This document shows positions 44,115-53,711 of a stretch of DNA of 64,000 nucleotides, one piece after another. The stretch covers positions 229,149,780 to 229,213,779 of the forward strand of contig NC_057808.1 in the NCBI RefSeq assembly GCF_018294505.1, given 5' to 3'. Below the pieces are notes generated by a model. It saw nothing but the letters and a program-made list of their open reading frames with translations. It was not told the origin of the DNA and did not search any database. A program made the position numbers and the translations under genes. Position 1 is the first letter of the stretch. Every line of letters begins with the position of its first letter. Source of the DNA: Triticum aestivum. Taxonomy: Eukaryota > Streptophyta > Magnoliopsida > Poales > Poaceae.

Positions 44115-44608
44115 GTATGTGTTTGATCCTTTGTGCTAATCCCTTACCCCGATTCCTAGCACATTGCTTTGCCATGATCATTACAACATATGAAATCAAT
44201 CTATCCAGAGAAAACTTCCTTTAGGTTAGGTTTGATTCGAGAATTTAGGGTTAGGTCTCCGCCGAACTCATCTCGGACCGACCGAGTTGTAGAAATCGGT
44301 CTCACCGATTTGGCTTAGGCCATTGCACATGCATTTTTCGGGCTGACCAAAAATTGCAAATCGGTGCGACCGAGTTCAATTCTCAGTGAAACCCTAGCAA
44401 TCTTGGAGCCACCGAACTGTGACTCGGTCTGACCGAGTTCACTAGTTTAGACTCCAGAAGATGCTTCGGTGTCACCGAGTTTAACAAATCGGTAGCTCCG
44501 AAATGCTTTATGTGGAGAACTAAAACTAAGTTTTTGACTCATCTGTTTTGCAAAAACTCTGCACTTTGTGATGCTCATCTACTCTACCTCATCTATATCT
44601 ATTCACAG
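44115..44608 (+). other. Probable 5'-UTR intron of R7 ORF2
   Basis: Donor TACG|GTATGT at 44115, acceptor TATTCACAG ending 44608, 27 bp before the ORF2 ATG. R9 has equivalent borders (49186 and 59004). The intron holds a second palindrome array (44262-44505, about eight degenerate copies). Upstream exon sequence is C-rich and GC-rich relative to the surroundings. Confidence 0.6.
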
Positions 44609-44634
44609 GGTTTGCTATCAGTTTGCTTGCCAAG

Positions 44635-46180
44635 ATGTCTGACCAGAGTGATAGCCAGAATAAATCAGAAGAGCAAGTGCAAATGAGTGAGGGCACTAGT
44701 CCCTCAAGCAGCTATGATGAGGGCAGCAGGAGCACTCCAAGTAATTTTCCTATGGCAGCCACCAGATCTAGGAAGAAGAGAACCTTAGATTCTGAGTATG
44801 AGGACTATGAGGCTATTGAGGAGGAAGTGAGCTCCAAGAAGAAAGTGTTGAAGAAGGAATATGGCACTGCTGCTGCAACCAAGCCTGGTTTGCACAAGAA
44901 GGTTACTGCCAAAAGAGTGCCAACATCCAAGCCAAGGAAAGTTCCAACAGGAGAAACCATGCAGTTCACTATAGAACAGTCAGATGATAATGTGGCTGGA
45001 GGCAAGAAGAAGAAAAGGGCATGAACCACAACTGCAAAAGTAATTGGAAAATCAACCATGGTGAGAGATTCTGATGAAGAAGAAGAAGAGGAAGAGGATG
45101 CACCAACACCCAATTCCCAGAAGCTCATGGGAGATGCAATCAAGTCAGAGGCTGCTCCATCAAAGCCCAAAACTTCTCCCAAAGCTACCGCTCAAGCTCA
45201 GAAGCCTTCTAAGCCCAAGAGAAGCACCTGAAATATCCTAGCTGCAGAGAAGAACAAGGCCCCAGTGCCTGATGTTGAAGAAGAAGATGCTGAAGCCCAT
45301 GTGCTGAGGAAACTAAAACCAAAGATTCCAGACCACAATGACGCTCATCCAGTGGCAGAGCATATGAGCATCAGGAAGGATGCATGACTGAGACTTTGGA
45401 GACAGTATGATCCCTATGCTGTAAGAAGGAGGACTGCTGTGGATTACAGGTTCCACACCAAAGAACAACAAGATTTTTGTGAGACCATTCTGTTGGACAA
45501 GAAACCTATAGTCTGTGATATGAAGTGGCTTGATTGGGAATTCATTGATGAGAATGAAGACTATTTCCCAGGAGTGCATGAAAGCTTCAAAGCTTGTGTA
45601 GTTGACAAGCTTGTTGGACAAGGAGCATTTACCTTTGCACACTGATTTTGAGGATAACACAGTTTTGATGAATGAGGATGATCCTTCATCAGTGCAAGCA
45701 AAAGAGAAGAGAGCTAAGGCAAAGGCAGAAAAAGCTGCAAGGACGCCAAGTGTTGAGGAGGCATCTGAAGTGTTCTTAAATAGAAAGCAAGATCAACTAG
45801 CTTATCTGATTCAAGCAACATTGAGGATTGAGAAGGGCTTGGCCACCCTGACTCAAAATCAGGAAAGCTTGGAGAGGATTATATAAACAAAGTTCTATGA
45901 TCTTGATTTAAAAGTAACTGAGATACAGACTGCAGTTGAGCAGCTCCAGGAGGAAGCACGGGAGAAGAAAGGGAAGGCAACTACAGAAGCTTTTCAGAGA
46001 GTGCCAAGAGGTCAGAGGTCAGCTGCAGTGCCAGTGCCAGATACAAGAGCTACTTCATCTGCACCAGCAGCAATAGCTTCAGTGCCACCTCCTGCAGCCA
46101 CTCCACCAGCTCCAACAACGTCTACTGATGCCTTCGTCCTTGGAGTCCTCTCTACACCGCCTCCCGAGGACCAAGCCTAA
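44635..46180 (+). pseudogene. R7 ORF2: plant transposon protein (Transposase_32-like) with internal deletion
   Basis: Starts MSDQSDSQNKSEEQVQMSEG. Lys/Glu/Ser-rich N-terminus (SSKKKVLKKEY, DEEEEEEED), then a folded block RTAVDYRFHTKEQQDFCETI, DMKWLDWEFIDENEDYFPGV, HESFKACVVD. Relative to R9 about 530 bp are then missing and the sequence resumes at LLDKEHLPL in another frame. Coiled coil (KAEKAARTPSVEEASEV, LRIEKGLATLTQNQESLE) and Ala/Pro/Thr tail ending STPPPEDQA. Stops at about 45022, 45229 and 45385. Resembles the 'putative plant transposon protein' domain (name from memory). Role unknown; it occupies the place of pol. Confidence 0.7.
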
Positions 46181-46692
46181 GAGACGCCTAGCACTATGCA
46201 TTTTAGAACTTTTTGGTAACTTGTTGCCAAAGGGGGAGAAATGTATAGATCATAGGCTTCGAGAGAGAGTGTTGCCTTTTTGTCTCTCTTGCTATTTGGT
46301 TGAACTTTTGTATGTGCTCGTTTGATACTTTATGTCTGTGTAAGAGATACTTGTATGGTCATGTGTTTGATCATATCATACTTTAATGCTTGCTTGGGTG
46401 ATATTATCTTTTATATCCCATATATGATCATTCACTTTGCTTGGTGATGAGTGCATGTTTTCATTCCTATCATTTTGAGCGCTCCAGCAAGATGTATGTG
46501 ACATGGAAGAGTGACCCATGATCCTAATCGATTGTGCATTTGCATTCAAAAGCAAGTTTTAAATAATGCACAAATTTAGAGGGAGCTCTTGCTTATCACA
46601 TACTTCTCAAAGCGACGATGTATTTCAATCTTATTATCATTTGTCGAAGCTTTGATCTATATGTTGTCATCAATTACCAAAAAGGGGGAGAT
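46181..46692 (+). other. R7 3' untranslated region and polypurine tract
   Basis: Non-coding. Ends with the polypurine tract AAAAAGGGGGAGA (about 46678-46690) directly before the 3' LTR. A near-identical region precedes the R9 LTR (61103-61631). GCCAAAGGGGGAGAAA at about 46227 is a second, internal purine tract. Confidence 0.75.
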
Positions 46693-48349
46693 TGAAAGTG
46701 CAACTATCCCTGGGTGGTTTTGGTAATTACTAACAACATATAGCTCATTGAACTAATGCTACTTCAAGATGACTATTTCAGGAAGTTCAATGATTGGCAT
46801 GGCATGGATTAGAAATGTGGACCCCCCAAATGCTAAGGACACACATTGGCTCAAGCTCAAGACTCTACATTTTCAGTTTAGTGATCCAAGATCACATTAG
46901 TCCCTAGGAAAACCCAATACTATTAAAAGGGGATGAGGTGTTGCTTAATGGCTTACTTGCTCAAAATACTCAGTGATATGCTCTACAAACTCTCAACCAC
47001 TTTCTCATTTCCACATATGTCCCAAACCAAAAGTCAAACTCGGCCCCACCGATTTGATCTATCCGGCGCCACCGAGTTCATTTGACATAGCCACTGCCAG
47101 AAACCCTAGTCACTTCGGTCTCACCGATAGGGATCTCGGTCTCAGCGAGATGGGATTTGCAAACTCTCTGTTTCCCTTCATAATGTTTCGGTCCAACCGA
47201 GATGAGCGATCGGTCCCACTGAGTTTGCAATGCAAACTCTCTGTTTCCCTTTTGTTACGTTTCGGTCCAACCGAGATGAGCGGATTGGTCCCACCGAGTT
47301 TGCCTGACCAACTCTCTAGTTAGCTTATTACCAAAGTCGGTCCCACCGAGTTTGTGTAATCGGTCACACCGAGATTACGTTATGCCCTAACCCTAATGAC
47401 ATCGGTCCCACCGAGTTGACATGTCGATCCCACCGAAATGCCTGACGGTCACATTATGAACTAAATCGGTCTGACCGAGTTTTCTGATTCGGTCCCACCG
47501 AGTTTGGAAAATTGTGTGTAACGGTTAGATTTTGTGTGGAGGCTATATATACCCCTCCACCCACTCTTCATTCGTGAGGAGAGCCATCAGAACGTGCCTA
47601 CACTTCCGGCATACATTTTCTGAGAGAGAACCACCTACTCATGTGTTGATACCAAGATATTCCATTCCAACCATATAAATCTTGATCTCTAGCCTTCCCC
47701 AAGTTGCTTTCCACTCAAATCATCTTTCCACCATATCCAAATCCGTGAGAGAGAGTTGAGTGTTGGGGAGACTATCATTTGAAGCACAAGAGAAGGAGTT
47801 CATCATCAACACACCATCTATTACCTTTTGGAGAGTGGTGTCTCCTAGATTGGTTAGGTGTCACTTGGGAGACTCCGTCAAGATTGTGGAGTTGAACCAA
47901 GGAGTTTGTATGGGCAAGGAGATCGCCTACTTCGTGAGGATCTACCCTAGTGAGGCAAGTCCTTCGTGGGCGATGGCCATGGTGGGATAGACAAGGTTGC
48001 TTCTTTGTGGACCCTTCGTGGGTGGAGCCCTCCGTGGACTCGCGCAACCGTTACCCTTCGTGAGTTGAAGTCTCCATCAACGTGGATGTACGATAGCACC
48101 ACCTATCGGAACCACGGGAAAAATCTCCGTGTCTACATTGCGTTTGCTCCCTCCAAACTCCTCCTTTTACCTTCATATGCAATGTTTTACATTCCGCTAC
48201 TATACTCTTAGACTTGCATGTGTAGGTTGATTGCTTGACTTGTTCTAAAGTTGTTAAAATATACCAAGACTTCAAATTGGGAATAGGCTATATTTTTATT
48301 TCGTTAAGTAGTCTAATCACCCCCCTCTAGCCATACTTTTGATCCTACA
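46693..48349 (+). repeat. R7 3' LTR (1,657 bp)
   Basis: TGAAAGTGCAACTATCC...TTTTGATCCTACA. Carries about 14 copies of CGGT-N3-ACCG or close variants between 47035 and 47515, directly upstream of TATATATA at 47544-47551. Followed by ACAAC, the likely TSD in R9. Confidence 0.92.
47035..47551 (+). promoter_or_regulatory. R7 LTR promoter: palindrome array plus TATA
   Basis: Spacing of the CGGT-N3-ACCG motifs averages about 34 bp, roughly three helical turns. The TATA box follows about 30 bp after the last copy. The same layout is in the R9 LTR (61965-62471). Confidence 0.7.
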
Positions 48350-48815
48350 ACAACTCTAATGGTGTGAACACAACAATGCTTTATGTAAAAGTGGTAACCC
48401 CAATTGTACTTAAACGATGAGTATGACCTACGATCAAATGTTCTCATTTGACTCCTCAGTCAATATACTCATATATAGATGACCTAGTCATCGCCAATTG
48501 CTTGATAGATGCTAGAGTGTTTGTGCATGATTTGCCACATATTTGATTTGCCATCTTATTGTGTGAGCATGTTGATTGCATATTTTTCTCATTCGAGGAC
48601 ATCCATTTGTTGCTTTGATTGTTTGGTCTTTTTCTTTTGCCAAATGGATGGACAAGAATGCCTAAGAACTTTCTCTAGCTATCTATGCTTTTCTCGTCTC
48701 AAACTCTATTCATGCTACATCACAAAGTTTGATCAAGTCAGATTCGAACACTTTGGGTGAGGAGCACTCGGAGCCACTAATTCGTCGTAGACTTAAACTT
48801 CCAAAACCTCTCCGT
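48350..48815 (+). other. R9 region before internal promoter
   Basis: Non-coding, homologous to R7 43287-43755. No ORF supported. Confidence 0.7.
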
Positions 48816-48819
48816 GTAT

Positions 48820-49005
48820 TTCGGTCTGACCGATTTATCACTTTCGGTCATACCGAGTTCATTGAGTTGATCTAGGTTTTCAATCTCAGTGCAACATATT
48901 TGAACAGTTCGGTCACACCGAGTTGCAGTAACCGCTTGCGATTCTGCATCTCGGTGCGACCGAGTCGTTCCACTCGGTCACACCGAAAGGGTCAAGATAT
49001 ATATA
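48820..49005 (+). promoter_or_regulatory. R9 internal promoter: palindrome array plus TATA
   Basis: Five CGGT-N3-ACCG copies (48820-48985) and TATATATA at 48998-49005, as in R7. Conservation in a second copy supports function in the ancestor. Confidence 0.65.
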
Positions 49006-49638
49006 CCCATGGGTCAAATTTTGGAAATTCCTCCGAAACCCTTCGCCCGCGCGTATCCTGCTTTGCCGACTCGAGTCTCCGGATCATCTCCTCATCGCCA
49101 GTGACCTCCTGCCACTGGTCTCCGCCGCTGTCAACGGGAATCTTCGCCGCCGTTGTCGCTGTAGCGAGTTCTCCGCCGAGTTAGGGTATGAACTTGACCC
49201 CTATGTGCAATCTTTAGCTCTGATACCTGCACTTAGGTCAATGCCATGATCTTTACCACGTATGAGATTACTCTATCCAGCAAAAACGTCTTTAGATTAG
49301 CTTTGATTCGAAAATTTAGGGTTAGGTTTCCGCCGAACTCATCTCGGACCCACCGAGTTGTAGAAACCAGTCTCACCAATTTGGCCTAGGCCATTACACT
49401 TGTAATTTTCGGTCTGACCGAAACTTACGAATCGGTGTGACCGAGTTCAACTCTCAGTGAAACCCTAGAAATATCGGCGTCACCAAACTGTGTCTCGGTC
49501 TCACCGATTTCACTAGTTCAGACTCTAATATTGCTTCGGTGTCACCGAGTTTAACAAATCGGTAGCTCCAAAATGCTTTCTGTAGAAAACTAAAACGAAG
49601 TTTTTGACTCAATTGTTTTGCAAAATCTCTGCACTTTG

Positions 49639-50537
49639 TGTCGGCGTTCTGGGAACGGGGGTCCCCGGACTTGCCTACCTGCGGCCCACAGCGTGGCTAA
49701 GCTAGCAGGCCGTACGGCCCATCTTCATCAATAAGGCATCCAAGACCCTCGCGAGGCGGACGACGCAAGACCTCCTCTGGAGTGGCCTAGCCAGGCAGGC
49801 TCACGAGGAGCGGACATATCAAGGCGGGGCAAACCTCACGAGGCCCTCGTGACGTGAGCCATGACGCACGGCACCAGGCGGGCGCCAGGCAGGCGCCAGC
49901 GCGCGTAGCGTCCTTATTTCCTCTTTGGTGCTAAGGAGGCCAGCGCAGGCGAATAGTACCGAGGCATCAGGCAAAGGTTGCTATATTGGTGAAACGAGAC
50001 CAAGACCAGAAGGATGGCAAGACGGAGGTCATCGTGGAGGCCAAGGCAGCGTCACCCCCAGAGCTTTTCGCAGGCGAAGACCGCTTTTGTCAGGATAGCT
50101 TGTACTAGTTGTCCCCTTCAAATTTGCCCGCCGTTGTTGGCTCCCTTCCTGCTCGATATTTGGGAAGAGGACCAGGGCATATATAAGTAGAGCTAGCCAC
50201 CATAGTAGGGGCATCTCATGTTAGCTTGATTCGATCGGATCCAGAGACGCGCGCAAGCTCGTACGCACAAGAACACCTCAACCTCAGGAGGTTGTTCTTC
50301 CCTTGTACTGTTCATCATCAGCCCTAGAGGCAATCCACCACCACCACACTGGAGTAGGGTATTACACCACAACGGTGGCCCGAACCAGTATAAACCTCGT
50401 GTCTTTCTGTGTTGCGAGTTCGTCGAGTTCGTCCGCGAGATCTTAGCGAGCTAGGGCGTAGATTGGTAGGAGGGAAAGACTTCGCGCGCACCCCAGTGTT
50501 TGAACCTTAGGGGTTTGTCGGAGCCCCACATCCGACA
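49639..50537 (+). repeat. R8 5' LTR (899 bp)
   Basis: TGTCGGCGTTCTGGG...CCCACATCCGACA, followed by primer-site region TTTGGCGCGCCAGGTAGGGG (50538-50557). Confidence 0.95.
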
Positions 50538-50610
50538 TTTGGCGCGCCAGGTAGGGGTGCGCTGTAGCTTCCCTTCCATCACTTCGTCGCTCCGTCGCTC
50601 AGTCGTCTCC

Positions 50611-52330
50611 ATGGCGGACGCTCGCCATCCTCGAGCTGAGCGTCGGGCTGCCCTCACCGCCCGCGTCGCTCAAACGGCTCCCGTTGGTGGGCCACCTCGT
50701 CGTTCTCCGTCTCCCGCCGCCAACGCTGCCACCGGCTCGGCGGGGAATGAGCAGCAGGCGTCCTCGCTGCATCCTTCGGTGCGGCAGGACGGCCACACTG
50801 CTACTCCATCACTGACCCCTGCAGGTTCTTCGTCTCACGCCCACCGCGCTCCCATGGAGGCACGGGCCGCGCTCCTCGCGGCGAATGAGCTCGTGCGCTA
50901 CCGCCCCGTCGACGACCTCTATGAGGAGTGGCTTGACCGCGTCGCCGAGCTCGTCCGCACCGCAGGGGGCTCTCCGGCGCTGTCCCACTCTCTGCCTCCC
51001 CCTCAACTAGCCGCGGGCGACGGGGCTCATGGCATGCCTCCACCACCTCAGCCCCAAGACGGCGCCTTGGCACCAAGGCGTGTGGCTCCGTGGCATTATC
51101 CGCCGCGCCCAGCGCTCGCGCGCGAAGAGAGAAGCTGCCAAGAAATCCCGCGGCTGCGAGAAGCTGCAGCCGCGCTCCCCGCGCCACCTCGTCAAGACCG
51201 CGCGCCGCCTGCAGCGGCGCAGCGCGGACCTTGTCAAGACCAAGCTCCACCTCCGAAGCGGGCCCCGGCAACCACGGCCGGCTGCCGCGCTTGCACCCCC
51301 GAGCTGCGTAGCGTCGCCTGGCCAGGCAAGTTCAAGCCGGATCTGCCTCCTCGCTACGACGGCACCGCCGACCTCGCGGAGTTCCTGTAGCTCTATGAGC
51401 TGAGCATCGCAGCAGCCAACGGTGACGAAAAAGTCATGGCGAAATGGTTTCCCATGGCTCTCAAGGATGGAGCTCGCTCCTGGCTCATGAACCTGCAGCA
51501 CGGCTCGATCTCCTCCTGGGACGAGATGCGCGACCGCTTCGTCGCCAACTTCCAGGGCACTCGCGACCGCCCACCGGCCGCGGGTGATCTACGCCGCATC
51601 AAGGAACAACCAGGAGAGACCCTCCAGAAGTACATCCAGCGCTTCAACAACACCCGCCTCAAGATCCCCGAGGTCACGGACGAGGCCATCATCTCCGTGT
51701 TTTCCGACGGCGTCCGTGACGTCAAGATGAAGGAAGAGCTCGCCATCCACGAGGAGCTCTGCACCTCTCAGGAGTTTTTCAACCTGGCAACCAAGTGCGC
51801 AAGAGCTGAGGAGGGGCGCCTCTCTCTCCTTGAGCTGCCAGCCATGGGCGCGGAGGAGAAGAAGGCCAAGGCCAAGGACGTGAAGCGCAAGGAGGCAGCT
51901 GTGCTCGCAGCGGAGCCCGACACCAAGCGGGGCAGAGATCAGCCCGAGTCATCCAAGAATGGCCGACCGTTCTGCGCCTTCCACAACCTAAACACCCACA
52001 ACACCAGCGACTGTCAAGAGCTCAGAGCCATACGGGAAGGACGCTACGGTCGACGCCCCGAGCGCAATGACCGGGGCTACGACCGCGGAGGAGGACGTGG
52101 AGGCGGACGCTGGGACGGCCGTGGCCCGCGCCAGGAGTGGCGCGATCGACCTCGTGAGGACCGCTGGCAGGACCAACCTCGCGAGGGTGCCTGGAGGGAC
52201 CCGCCTCGTGAGGATCGCCCCCAGGGAAACACCGGTCTTCCCCCGCTGCCGCCACCAAGAAGGAACGAGGACCACCAACAGGACGAGGGGGCTGGGGCTT
52301 CCAGGAGCCGCGTGCGATCGCCTGCATCTT
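50611..52330 (+). pseudogene. R8 gag, one nonsense codon
   Basis: ATG 50611: MADARHPRAERRAALTARVA. One frame continues to about 52.3 kb with a single TAG at 51388, where R1 has Gln (FLQLYEL), a CAG to TAG change. Core: PPRYDGTADLAEFL, MAKWFPMALKDGARSWLMNL, SISSWDEMRDRF, GETLQKYIQRFNNTRLKIPE. Zinc knuckle CAFHNLNTHNTSDC, then an RGG/RPRED-rich basic tail (RGGGRGGGRWDGRGPRQEW) likely to bind RNA. The protease follows in another frame (break near 52.3 kb). The most complete gag of the family in this window. Confidence 0.87.
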
Positions 52331-53081
52331 GGGCGGCGCCCAGGCCCCAGCATCTCAGCGCATCTTCAAACAGTTCGCTCGCGAGGTGAACGCGGTGCTC
52401 CCCAAGCTCGAGGTCACGCGCCCGCTCAAGTGGTCCCAATGCGCCATCACTTTCAACTCGGCGGATCAGCTCAAGTGCGCAGCCACCGCTGGCGCCCTCC
52501 CTATGCTATGGTCCCCAGTCATCAGCAATGTGCAGGTCACCAAGACCCTCATCGACGGCGGCGCAGGGCTCAACGTCCTGTCCATCGACACGTTCGACAA
52601 CCTCCAAGTGCCATATGAACAGCTCTAGCCCACCAAGCCTTTCTCAGGAGTGACCGACGGTTCCACCACATCGATAGGGCAGGTCCGCCTGCCTGTCACC
52701 TTCGGGGAGCGCAAGAACTACCGCACCGAGCTCATCGACTTCGACGTCGCGCACATCCGCCTGCCGTACAATGCCATCCTCGGGTATCCAGCCCTGGCCA
52801 AGTTCATGGCAGTCACTCATCACGGCTACAACGTTCTCAAGATGCCAGGGAGCGGAGGAATCATCACGGTCCCGTGTGAATAGAGGGATGCGGTGTGCTC
52901 CCTCGAGCGCGCCTTTCAAGCCGCAGCAATCGACGACCCCGACAGCAGAAGTGAAAGCCCTCCGGAGGCCATCCCCAAGAAGAACCAGTCGCGCCGCGCA
53001 GGACCTCAGGAGGATGACATCGCGGCAGGAGCCTCGGTAGGACCAGCGCCCGCTCCAGGGGCGCCTCCCTCCATAGCATAG
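52329..53081 (+). pseudogene. R8 protease and linker
   Basis: LGGAQAPASQRIFKQFAREV, TKTLIDGGAGLNVLS, FDNLQVPYEQL then TAG at 52626 (R1 has Gln), KPFSGVTDGSTTSIGQVRLP, YNAILGYPALAKFM, KMPGSGGIITVPCE and a TAG at 52881. The same frame continues with a linker (CSLERAFQAAAIDDPDS...) to 53081. Aspartic protease by family; not intact. Confidence 0.85.
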
Positions 53082-53144
53082 GAAGGCGCGCCCGGCGCCG
53101 TCCTCAGGCGGGGCTCGGGGCTCTCTTCTGGAGGGCCTCTGACC

Positions 53145-53711
53145 TTGCCAACCTCACGAGGGAGGCGCTTGGGCACCACTTGGAAGCGTGTTTCGCGGCA
53201 CATGTTCCTCAGGAGAGCACAGGGCAGGGAGTGCCCACCACTCAGGAGTTCGTCACCAAGACCACCCAGGAACTGCAAGATGCAAGGGCCATGCGCGGCG
53301 GCAGCTGCTCACGAGGCGCAGCTCCGCATCCTGGCGAGGATGCTGGGCTGCGTGTCTGCATCAATGTCCCAGGGCTCAACAGGGCCGCATCTCAGGAGCA
53401 CTTCTGGCCGTCGCGTGTGGGCCGCTGCGAGGGCCCACCACACAGCTACGTTCGCATGCCCTTCGGCTTGCCGAGCGTGGCGTCAGCCTATCAACGCGAC
53501 ATGCAGCGTGTCCTGGCGGCTCAGGAGGCCAGGTACCAAGCCGTCCTGGAGGAGATGGAGACGGTCTTCAGGGAACCTCCCGAGCCCCCAGAGCCTCCCG
53601 AGGCTCAGGGTCCCGGTGGCACATGAGGAGTCATTTCTTCAACGCACGCCTTCAGCTGCACCAACTCTACTTCGTCTACAAAACCAGGTGACATCTTCCA
53701 AGCTCGTTTAG
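53145..53711 (+). pseudogene. R8 miniature reverse-transcriptase remnant
   Basis: The clearest copy. In the frame 53180-53626: EFVTKTTQELQDARAM, LRVCINVPGLNRAASQE (residues about 57-73), then directly PPHSYVRMPFGLPSVASAYQ (residues about 86-105) and RDMQRVLAAQEARYQ, ending in a Glu/Pro repeat (REPPEPPEPPEAQ). The palm segment with LPRIDQ...GYHQIK and the YxDD box are gone, yet the frame joins without a stop. The PR-frame ORF across the same DNA (188 codons) is probably a shadow. Confidence 0.75.

Larger units (their letters stand above)
39988..48349 (+). mobile_element. R7: Copia-like non-autonomous element
   Basis: Partial 5' LTR 39988-40643 (first ~1.0 kb lies left of R2, outside the window), primer site 40646, gag, second transcription unit with ORF2, polypurine tract, 3' LTR 46693-48349. 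No protease, integrase, RT or RNase H can be recognised. AT-richer than the Gypsy layers. The right flank continues in the internal region of a related element (R9), so R7 inserted into its own family. Confidence 0.88.

Noticed and set aside
43750..49570. CGGT-N3-ACCG arrays as a CRISPR array
   Set aside because: Repeats are only 11-16 bp and degenerate, spacers short and similar between copies, and the genome is a plant nuclear one.
53145..53711. 188-codon ORF overlapping the RT remnant, of equal length in R5 and R8
   Set aside because: Encodes Arg/Ser/Pro-rich sequence without domain; the overlapping frame contains recognisable RT motifs. GC-rich DNA often leaves shadow frames open. Kept only as a note.
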